This document shows, piece by piece, positions 1-4,744 of a stretch of DNA of 5,533 nucleotides; the stretch's first letter is position 1; the number at the start of each line of letters is the position of its first letter. The position numbers and the translations under genes are program-made. This stretch comes from an uncultured Treponema sp. (GTDB lineage: Bacteria; Spirochaetota; Spirochaetia; Treponematales; Treponemataceae): assembly GCA_905372345.1 (NCBI GenBank), contig CAJPPE010000129.1, forward strand, positions 1-5,533, read 5' to 3'. Below the pieces are notes generated by a model. It was given only the letters and a program-made list of their open reading frames with translations, made no database searches and had not been told where the DNA came from.

Positions 1-36
1 TCATAAGGCTTATTTTAGAATAAGATTAAAAAAAAA

Positions 37-858
37 TCAATTGCCGTCAAAACGGATATTATATGCTTTTTTAAAATTTTCAAAGATTGAATCTTTTAAT
101 TCTTCCGTATAATTTTTATAAGTTTTTTCATCATAGTTTGAAAGTCCCTCGGATTGCGCCCTTAATTCTGCAAGAACCGAAAACACTTTTTTTATATCTG
201 TGGGAAGTGAAAAATTTTCTTCTTTTAGACTCATGTATGGGGCGTCGGTTTCGGTTAAGATTCTATCCTTTTCTAAAGTTGCCGCCGTTTCAAGCTGAGC
301 TTTTTGTCCTCGGAGCAGGCCCTTGCCGATACAAAAATAGGCATTTACTCCTTTTTTTAGAAATGACCTTGCTTCCGTTACGGAGCCCGCCCATCCGTGA
401 AAGATAACCGCATTTATTTTCTTTAAAGCTTTTACATCATCGAATATGAGGTGCATTCCTTTTCGGCAGTGTACAACTATGGGGAGATCCGATTTTTGGG
501 CAAAACCCAGTTGGGTCTTCCATACTTTTTTTTGAGCTTCTAATGTGCTTTTATAATGTTCGTCAAAGAGGTCAAATCCGCATTCCCCAATGGCAGCTAT
601 TTTTTTTTCGGTTAAAAGTTTTTCTAAATATGGTATTTCGTCTTCTATCGGGCATTGAGGATGTATGCCGAAAGAAAGAATAAAATGCTCTGAATTTTCC
701 CTGCATATTTTTTCTTGAATTTCAAAACGGCCGGCTTCATTTGCAGAAGCACAAAAAAATATCTCCTTATCAAAGGTCTTTAAAATCGGACCTTCTGTAT
801 TTTGAGAATTTAATTTTTCTATCGTATCTAAAATATGAACATGGGCATCGGTATACAT
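37..858 (-). CDS. tatD: TatD family metal-dependent hydrolase (putative DNase)
   Basis: This gene encodes 273 residues, close to the usual 255-270 of the TatD family, which are cytosolic two-metal TIM-barrel hydrolases with DNase or 3'-5' exonuclease activity in the members studied. The metal ligands and motifs are visible in order: DAHVH at the N-terminus (H6, H8), GIHP at 64-67, GECGFD at 91-96 (E92), VVHCR with H130, FHGWAGS with H154, and TETDAPY at 202-208 (D205). All expected ligands are present, so the enzyme should be active. The ATG at 858 is chosen because HxH must sit at the extreme N-terminus. No Shine-Dalgarno lies at normal distance (AGGA is about 13 bases away), and a good -10 box sits 7 bases upstream, so the mRNA may be leaderless. 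It is divergent from the small gene at 924. The exact substrate is unknown; family assignment is firm, the gene name less so because bacteria often have several paralogues. Confidence 0.93.
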   Translation of the reverse strand: MYTDAHVHILDTIEKLNSQNTEGPILKTFDKEIFFCASANEAGRFEIQEKICRENSEHFILSFGIHPQCPIEDEIPYLEKLLTEKKIAAIGECGFDLFDEHYKSTLEAQKKVWKTQLGFAQKSDLPIVVHCRKGMHLIFDDVKALKKINAVIFHGWAGSVTEARSFLKKGVNAYFCIGKGLLRGQKAQLETAATLEKDRILTETDAPYMSLKEENFSLPTDIKKVFSVLAELRAQSEGLSNYDEKTYKNYTEELKDSIFENFKKAYNIRFDGN

Positions 859-886
859 GAAAGTTATTATATCCTAAAGGTATTAT
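857..886 (+). promoter_or_regulatory. Possible promoter of the 70-residue gene
   Basis: On the plus strand ATGAAA (857-862) and TATTAT (881-886) are separated by 18 bases, giving four and five matches to the -35 and -10 consensus. Transcription would start near 893, leaving a leader of about 30 bases that includes the Shine-Dalgarno at 913. The site physically overlaps the opposing tatD promoter, so the two could not be occupied together. The prediction is weak because the region is A+T-rich. Confidence 0.3.
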
Positions 887-894
887 TTTGTATA
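866..894 (-). promoter_or_regulatory. Predicted tatD promoter adjoining the start codon
   Basis: On the minus strand the sequence reads TATACA (889-894), a 17-base spacer, then a perfect TATAAT (866-871). The -35 matches the consensus at four of six positions. With the last base of the -10 at about -7, transcription would begin near 859, one base before the tatD ATG at 858. This predicts a leaderless message. Confidence 0.55.
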
Positions 895-912
895 CCGAAA
901 ATAGTACTATAC

Positions 913-918
913 GGAGGG
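913..918 (+). promoter_or_regulatory. Ribosome binding site deciding the start of the 70-residue gene
   Basis: GGAGGG lies 5 bases before the ATG at 924. It rules in that ATG over the in-frame TTG at 888, which has no ribosome binding site and lies within the divergent promoter region. Confidence 0.75.
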
Positions 919-923
919 AAAGT

Positions 924-1136
924 ATGAAATTATATTCGATAAAAACTACTCAAGGCGATGCCTCATATTGTACAATTTTGCAAGAAACCGATGCCGGATA
1001 CATCCTGCGTATTTGTATGGATAAAGAGGGGTATCAAAAGGTAAGTGAAGATTTTATAGAAAAAGATCTTTTTGATATGTGCGTCCGCACAGGCTACATT
1101 CACGAGCTTTCGGAAGCAGCTTCCATAGTAGCTTAA
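924..1136 (+). CDS. Conserved-looking small hypothetical protein, 70 residues
   Basis: I do not recognise this 70-residue protein. It is probably a real gene: it has a strong Shine-Dalgarno at proper distance, codon use like its neighbours, a stem-loop terminator 14 bases after the stop, and no competing long frame. The protein starts MKLYSIKTTQ and shows no signal peptide, membrane segment or metal-binding cluster; its two cysteines (C16, C31) and a later one (C53) are not arranged as a motif. The first half looks like alternating beta strands (residues 2-6, 14-20, 26-32), followed by a predicted helix (about 41-54) and a helical C-terminus, suggesting a compact alpha/beta fold. It stands alone, flanked by the divergent tatD and convergent efp, so no operon partner hints at a role. 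Confidence 0.7.
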   Translation: MKLYSIKTTQGDASYCTILQETDAGYILRICMDKEGYQKVSEDFIEKDLFDMCVRTGYIHELSEAASIVA

Positions 1137-1150
1137 GCTTCATTTAATAA

Positions 1151-1189
1151 GACGGTAATTAAGGCTTGGCCCCGTAATTACCGTCCTTT
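1151..1189. terminator. Bidirectional stem-loop terminator between convergent genes
   Basis: GACGGTAATTA (1151-1161) pairs perfectly over 11 bp with TAATTACCGTC (1175-1185) around a 13-base loop, which itself holds a small GGC/GCC stem. On the plus strand the stem is followed by CTTTTCC, and on the minus strand by TTATTAAATG. It lies 14 bases after the stop of the 70-residue gene and 14 bases after the efp stop at 1200, so it can serve both. The T-tracts are short, making it a moderate intrinsic terminator in either direction. Confidence 0.75.
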
Positions 1190-1199
1190 TCCGTAAAGG

Positions 1200-1763
1200 T
1201 TAGTTATTAACTCTTTCCTGATATTCGTTAGTTTCGGTATTTACGAGAATTTTTTCGCCCTGTTTAATAAATAGGGGAACACGAACTACAAGACCTGTTT
1301 CGGTAACTATGGGTTTTGTTGCTCCCGAAACGGTATCTCCCTTTATATAGTTTTCGCTTTGCTCTACAATAAAAATCATCTTTGTGGGAATCCTTACATC
1401 GATAGGTTCATTTTCCCAGATGAGAATATCGTATTCATCGCCTTCTCTTAGATAATGTTCTTTGTCGCCTATTGTTTCGGCAGGTACGGAAATGGATTCA
1501 AAACTTTCCGTATCCATGAACATAAACTGGTCTCCATCCTTGTACTGATACTGACACTTGTGTGTATCTACTACCGCATCTTCAACGGTGTCTGCCGTTT
1601 TGATGGTCTGCATCAAAACAGAACCGTCTCTTAGATTCTTCATTTTAACACGGGCAAAGGCCGCACCCTTTCCGGGGTTGACAAATTCCCTTTCAACAAC
1701 TAAATAGGGAGTTCCCTTATTGAGCAAAACCGTGCCCTTAGCTATATCTCCGCCTCTAATCAT
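1200..1763 (-). CDS. efp: Elongation factor P
   Basis: EF-P binds the ribosome between the P and E sites and promotes peptide-bond formation at polyproline stalls. The 187-residue length is typical. An N-terminal KOW-like domain (about 1-64) carries the tip loop NPGKGAAF at 29-36, with lysine 32 at the position that is post-translationally modified in many bacteria. Two OB-fold domains follow (about 67-127 and 130-185), ending in the family signature KGDTVSGATKPIVTETG and VRVPLFIKQGEKI. A lysine tip excludes the EarP/rhamnosyl-arginine type and fits EpmA-type, Bacillus-type or unmodified EF-P; no modification enzyme is encoded here. The start at 1763 has GAGGTG (1768-1773) four bases upstream. 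It is transcribed divergently from argS with its own promoter, and ends at the shared stem-loop at 1151-1185. Confidence 0.98.
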   Translation of the reverse strand: MIRGGDIAKGTVLLNKGTPYLVVEREFVNPGKGAAFARVKMKNLRDGSVLMQTIKTADTVEDAVVDTHKCQYQYKDGDQFMFMDTESFESISVPAETIGDKEHYLREGDEYDILIWENEPIDVRIPTKMIFIVEQSENYIKGDTVSGATKPIVTETGLVVRVPLFIKQGEKILVNTETNEYQERVNN

Positions 1764-1767
1764 TTTT

Positions 1768-1773
1768 CACCTC
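1768..1773 (-). promoter_or_regulatory. efp ribosome binding site
   Basis: Read on the minus strand, GAGGTG lies four bases before the efp ATG at 1763. It shows that a normal Shine-Dalgarno is used in this genome, in contrast to tatD and argS. Confidence 0.75.
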
Positions 1774-1789
1774 ATTTAAATTGTGCGGT

Positions 1790-1818
1790 ATTTTAGCATT
1801 TTTGATGTTTTTATGCAA
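1790..1818 (-). promoter_or_regulatory. Predicted efp promoter
   Basis: On the minus strand TTGCAT (1813-1818) is followed after 17 bases by TAAAAT (1790-1795). Transcription would begin near 1783 and give a leader of about 20 bases that contains the Shine-Dalgarno. Its -35 element is only 11 bases from the -35 element of the argS promoter, which points the other way, so this is a compact back-to-back promoter pair. Confidence 0.65.
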
Positions 1819-1829
1819 GCAGAGCCCGA

Positions 1830-1858
1830 TTGAAAACTTTCAAAAAATCTGTTATAAT
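1830..1858 (+). promoter_or_regulatory. Strong argS promoter abutting the start codon
   Basis: TTGAAA (1830-1835), a 17-base spacer and a perfect TATAAT (1853-1858) make the best promoter in the window. Transcription is expected near 1865, so the ATG at 1868 would follow a leader of 0-4 bases. No Shine-Dalgarno is present between the -10 box and the ATG. Confidence 0.75.
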
Positions 1859-1867
1859 CCACCTATT

Positions 1868-3640
1868 ATGGAAGATATTAAAACTACGTGGCAAAAAATT
1901 ATTGCCGACACCTTAAACGGTATAGCTCCCGAAACATGCGATAAGATTTTACCTGAACAAATAAATATAGAAACTCCTCCTAATCCCGAGATGGGAGATG
2001 TGGCCTTTCCTCTTTTTACATTTGCAAAGAGCTTTAAAACCTCTCCGGCAAAAATTGCTTCCGATGTTTGTGCCCGTCTTTTAGAAAACGAGGATATAAA
2101 AAAATACGGAATGCCTAAGGCGATCGGCCCTTATTTAAATGTCTTTCTTGCCAAAGGGGATTTAGCCTCGAATGTTTTGGATAAGGTCCTAAAGGAAAAA
2201 GAAAACTACGGAAAAACTTCTTCTCTTTCAGGTAAAAGAATTATGATTGAGTTTTCGAGTCCGAATACAAATAAACCCCTCCACCTCGGCCATCTGCGTA
2301 ATGATGCTTTGGGTGAAAGTATTTCGCGTATTTTAAAATTTTGCGGGGCCGATGTTTTTAAGGTAAACATTATAAACGATCGGGGCGTTCATATCTGTAA
2401 GTCCATGATAGCCTATCAAAAATTCGGCGAAGGAAAAACTCCCGAAAGCGAAAATATAAAGTCCGACCGCTTTGTCGGGGACATGTATGTTGCTTTCCAT
2501 AAATACAGTCAGGAAAATCCCGAAAAGGCAGAGGCTGAAGCAAAGCAGATGCTTTTGGATTGGGAAGCCGGAAAAAACAAGGAACTAATCGGGCTTTGGA
2601 AAAAGATGAACGGTTGGGCGATAGAAGGTATTAAGGAAACCTACAAGAGAACAGGCATCTCTTTCGATAAGCTTTATTTTGAAAGCGAAACCTATTTAAA
2701 AGGAAAGGATCAGATCTTAAAAGGTTTGGAGGCCGGAGTTTTTTATAAGGAAGAGGACGGTTCCGTTTGGGTTGACCTCGCTCCCATCAAGCTCGACAAA
2801 AAAGTATTGCTGCGAAGCGACGGCACTTCTCTTTATATGACGCAAGATATAGGCACGGCAATTTCCCGCCACAAGGATTGGCCCTTTAATCAGATGATCT
2901 ATGTTGTAGGAAACGAACAGGAATATCACTTTAAGGTTCTTTTTTATGTTTTAAAACAGCTCGGCTTCGAATGGGCCGACGACCTCTATCATCTTTCTTA
3001 CGGAATGGTAAACCTGCCTGAAGGAAAAATGAAAAGCCGTGAAGGTACGGTTGTGGATGCCGATGACCTTATCAATTCTCTTCAAGATGAGGCCTTAAAA
3101 AAGATTGAAGAAAACGGAAGAGAAAAGGAAGTGGGTGACGCAGCAGTTGCAGCCGAGAACATTGCCGTCGGAGCCCTGCATTATTTTCTTTTACAGGTAA
3201 GCCCCAAAAAGGATATGCTTTTTAATCCTAAAGAGTCCCTTTCCTTTACCGGAAATACAGGCCCCTATCTTCAATACATGGGAGCCAGAATTTCTTCTAT
3301 TTTAAGAAAGGCCGAAACAGCCGAAGGCAAAGAAAACTTAAAGAACGGAAAACTCAATGCTTCCCTTTTGACAAATGAATCCGAATGGGAACTGTTAAAG
3401 ACCTTAGAGGACTTCCCCGAACAGGTTGAACGCTCTGCCTTGCGTAAAGACCCGAGTGCCCTTACGGCCTATCTTTATGAGCTTTCAAAGGCATTCAGCC
3501 GCTTCTACCGAGATTGCCCAATTCTTTCAGGTAAAGATGCCGACCTTTCTTATACAAGAATGGAATTGGCAAGGGCTACAAAGATAGTGCTTCAAAATGC
3601 AATGAATTTGGTACTCATTCCGTTTATGGAAGTAATGTAA
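1868..3640 (+). CDS. argS: Arginine--tRNA ligase
   Basis: ArgRS is a cytosolic class I synthetase that joins arginine to tRNA-Arg using ATP. The 590-residue product shows the N-terminal tRNA D-loop-recognition domain (about 4-95, with NPEMGDVAFPLF at 39-50), the HIGH motif as HLGH (139-142, within SSPNTNKPLHLGHLRN), catalytic-domain segments such as RSDGTSLYMTQDIGTA (316-331), a KMSKS-loop equivalent KMKSREGTVV (387-396), and the C-terminal helical DALR anticodon-binding domain (about 460-590, starting near GNTGPYLQYMGARI). It ends in methionine, as is usual for ArgRS. The frame is open back to 1781, but the upstream part would run through the promoter and has no ribosome binding site, so the ATG at 1868 is taken. 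The PKKDMLFNPKESLSFTGNTGP block resembles the form seen in Bacteroidetes ArgRS, from memory. No frameshift or missing motif is seen. Confidence 0.98.
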   Translation: MEDIKTTWQKIIADTLNGIAPETCDKILPEQINIETPPNPEMGDVAFPLFTFAKSFKTSPAKIASDVCARLLENEDIKKYGMPKAIGPYLNVFLAKGDLASNVLDKVLKEKENYGKTSSLSGKRIMIEFSSPNTNKPLHLGHLRNDALGESISRILKFCGADVFKVNIINDRGVHICKSMIAYQKFGEGKTPESENIKSDRFVGDMYVAFHKYSQENPEKAEAEAKQMLLDWEAGKNKELIGLWKKMNGWAIEGIKETYKRTGISFDKLYFESETYLKGKDQILKGLEAGVFYKEEDGSVWVDLAPIKLDKKVLLRSDGTSLYMTQDIGTAISRHKDWPFNQMIYVVGNEQEYHFKVLFYVLKQLGFEWADDLYHLSYGMVNLPEGKMKSREGTVVDADDLINSLQDEALKKIEENGREKEVGDAAVAAENIAVGALHYFLLQVSPKKDMLFNPKESLSFTGNTGPYLQYMGARISSILRKAETAEGKENLKNGKLNASLLTNESEWELLKTLEDFPEQVERSALRKDPSALTAYLYELSKAFSRFYRDCPILSGKDADLSYTRMELARATKIVLQNAMNLVLIPFMEVM

Positions 3641-3711
3641 ACTTTTTATAAATTATTTTTTTAAAATTACTAAACGATTTATAAAATTATGATAATACTA
3701 ATGAGAGGAGT

Positions 3712-3750
3712 GATAAACATTTCAGCAGAAATTCTGCTTCAATGTTTATC
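3712..3750. repeat. Hairpin 1, two-part stem
   Basis: GATAAACATT (3712-3721) pairs over 10 bp with AATGTTTATC (3741-3750). A symmetric TC/TC internal loop separates this from an inner 5 bp stem, AGCAG (3724-3728) with CTGCT (3734-3738), which can be read as a 7 bp palindrome in DNA. No T-tract follows on the plus strand, so it is not a typical intrinsic terminator. Confidence 0.8.
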
Positions 3751-3751
3751 C

Positions 3752-3783
3752 TAGAGTTTTGCACCTATGGTGCAAAACATCTA
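3752..3783. repeat. Hairpin 2, perfect stem with three-base loop
   Basis: GTTTTGCACC (3756-3765) and GGTGCAAAAC (3769-3778) pair perfectly over 10 bp around TAT. With A3779 bulged, TAGA (3752-3755) also pairs with TCTA (3780-3783), giving 14 bp. It starts one base after hairpin 1 ends. Confidence 0.8.
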
Positions 3784-3793
3784 TTTATTTTAT

Positions 3794-3813
3794 GCGGTTT
3801 ATAAATAAACCGC
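3794..3813. repeat. Hairpin 3
   Basis: GCGGTTTAT (3794-3802) and ATAAACCGC (3805-3813) are inverted copies two bases apart. In RNA this would form about 7 bp with a six-base loop. TTTG follows, too short to be a convincing terminator tract. Confidence 0.7.
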
Positions 3814-3818
3814 TTTGA

Positions 3819-3861
3819 AAAAACTTTTTTCGGGATTTAATAATCCCTGCAAAAAGTTTTT
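3819..3861. repeat. Hairpin 4, A/T stem capped by a G/C stem
   Basis: AAAAACTTTTT (3819-3829) pairs with AAAAAGTTTTT (3851-3861), and inside it GGGATT (3832-3837) pairs with AATCCC (3842-3847) around TAAT. Each outer arm is itself a near-palindrome. The stem ends three bases before the comF ribosome binding site, close enough to influence translation initiation if transcribed as a leader. Confidence 0.7.
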
Positions 3862-3863
3862 AT

Positions 3864-3869
3864 AGAGGA
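3864..3869 (+). promoter_or_regulatory. comF ribosome binding site
   Basis: AGAGGA directly touches the ATG at 3870 (no spacer), which is too close to serve it, and lies 12 bases before the in-frame ATG at 3882, which is somewhat long but usable. This favours 3882 as the comF start. Confidence 0.55.
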
Positions 3870-3881
3870 ATGGGTATTATC

Positions 3882-4736
3882 ATGATAAAAAGAATTAAAC
3901 TAAGAGCTTTGACTTATCTGCGGAATATTTATGCCCGTATAATTTGTCCGCAAGTTTGTTTCTTTTGTGGGGAAGAAACCGAAACAGGTATTCCGCTGTG
4001 CAGCAAATGTTTACAAAAAGAAATTACCGAGCCTGTTCTATTCCGGCTTCAAAATCCTGAAAAGTTTTGTTCATCTTGCGGAAAAATTTTGATTTCCGAA
4101 AAAGAGTTTTGCACGGACTGCAGGGCTAAATTAAGAGAAAAAGAAAATCTAAGAACAGAAGAAAGGGAAAAGACCGAAAAGGAAGATAGTACAAAACCGC
4201 TTTCCGTTCAATCCGATTTTGTGAAAAGGGTTTACACCATCTATCCTTACAAGGGCAGGGGAGGAGAGCTTTTACGCTTATGGAAAAATCAAAACATGAG
4301 GGGCTTTGCGGAAATTTATGCTTCTGCCATTGCTTTCTTTATCGAAGGACTGCCTGAACTTCAAAACGTTCCTCTGGTGCCGGTTCCGCCCCGTCCTAAA
4401 AAGATTAAAACCAAAGGTTGGGATCAAATAGAAGATTTGTCCCTTTATTTGGAACAGATTTATAATCTTCCAATATTGCGTTGTTTAAAACGAATGGACG
4501 GGGCTTCACAAAAAAGTCTTTCCAAAGAAAAACGGGCAAGCAATCTAAAAGGAAAGATTTTTTTAAAAAGGCAAAAATCCTTTTCAAAATCGGAAGATTT
4601 AAAAACCGCCTTACCCGAAAAGCTAATAATCTTAGACGATGTTATGACTACGGGAGCAACCCTTAACTTTTGTGCGGCGGCATTAAAAGAGGGAGGCTGC
4701 AAAGAAGTGATCGGCCTCTGCCTCTTTTTTGATTAA
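3882..4736 (+). CDS. comF: ComF family protein: zinc-finger phosphoribosyltransferase
   Basis: ComF-family proteins combine N-terminal zinc-binding cysteines with a type I phosphoribosyltransferase (PRTase) fold, and are needed for DNA uptake in naturally competent bacteria. In the 284-residue product, cysteine pairs occur at C26/C29 and C40/C43, then C63/C66 and C77/C80, i.e. two zinc modules. The PRTase part follows with VPVPPRPKK (about 166-172), KTKGWDQ (176-182), the Q210...R218xxN221 block, and the PRPP-binding loop LDDVMTTGAT (251-260). Family members usually have about 220-245 residues; the extra length here is mainly a highly charged Lys/Glu-rich linker (82-106) between zinc fingers and PRTase, encoded by a purine-rich stretch. 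An ATG at 3870 would add four residues, but sits directly on the Shine-Dalgarno. Competence genes are not otherwise visible, so a DNA-uptake role is inference from the family. Confidence 0.9.
   Translation: MIKRIKLRALTYLRNIYARIICPQVCFFCGEETETGIPLCSKCLQKEITEPVLFRLQNPEKFCSSCGKILISEKEFCTDCRAKLREKENLRTEEREKTEKEDSTKPLSVQSDFVKRVYTIYPYKGRGGELLRLWKNQNMRGFAEIYASAIAFFIEGLPELQNVPLVPVPPRPKKIKTKGWDQIEDLSLYLEQIYNLPILRCLKRMDGASQKSLSKEKRASNLKGKIFLKRQKSFSKSEDLKTALPEKLIILDDVMTTGATLNFCAAALKEGGCKEVIGLCLFFD
4688..4730. terminator. Possible terminator inside the comF 3' end, usable from both sides
   Basis: GAGGC (4693-4697) can pair with GCCTC at 4720-4724, directly followed by six T (4725-4730) that also extend the pairing with upstream purines; a second GCCTC copy at 4714-4718 is an alternative. 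On the minus strand the same stem is followed by CTCTTTTAATG, useful for radC, whose stop is at 4745. With only 8 bases between the comF and radC stop codons, no other terminator fits. The overlap with coding sequence makes this uncertain. Confidence 0.4.
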
Positions 4737-4744
4737 GCATCCTT

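Larger units (their letters stand above)
3712..3861. repeat. Tandem array of four hairpins between argS and comF
   Basis: Four separate inverted repeats follow each other over 150 bases with spacers of only about 1-10 bases. Two of them (3712-3750 and 3752-3783) are long and well paired. They occupy most of the 229-base argS-comF gap and end three bases before the comF Shine-Dalgarno. The arms do not share an obvious common sequence. The array may be a mosaic of REP-like palindromic repeats, a structured 5' leader of comF, or both. The first part of the gap (3641-3711) is A+T-rich, without a clear terminator or a convincing promoter beyond a possible -10 GATAAT at 3691-3696. Confidence 0.7.

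Noticed and set aside
9..24. CTTATT/AATAAG inverted repeat beyond the tatD stop as a tatD terminator
   Set aside because: The stem is only 6 bp of mostly A/T, and on the tatD strand the T-run comes before the stem instead of after it. It may end a plus-strand gene lying left of the window, but nothing here shows that.
87..407. 106-codon plus-strand frame opposite tatD
   Set aside because: It is fully antisense to a well-supported TatD gene, has no ribosome binding site and its translation has no recognisable features.
888..923. TTG extension of the 70-residue gene
   Set aside because: It would place coding sequence within the divergent promoter region, has no Shine-Dalgarno, and the ATG at 924 has a strong one at ideal distance.
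1781..1867. N-terminal extension of ArgRS from TTG at 1781
   Set aside because: The extension runs through the efp and argS promoter elements and is absent from the usual ArgRS N-terminus, which begins near the ATG at 1868.
2717..2929. 70-codon minus-strand frame inside argS
   Set aside because: Shadow of a strong coding gene; no start signals and no recognisable protein.
3712..3861. CRISPR array
   Set aside because: The four hairpins have different arm sequences and sizes; there are no identical direct repeats with regular spacers and no cas genes.
3641..3869. T-box riboswitch or tRNA-like structure near argS
   Set aside because: The structured region follows argS instead of preceding it, and no T-box TGGNACC-type sequence or tRNA cloverleaf could be found.
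4405..4702. Three overlapping frames (minus 4405-4587, minus 4460-4702, plus 4481-4666) within comF
   Set aside because: All lie inside the PRTase part of comF, whose motifs are intact, and none has a ribosome binding site.
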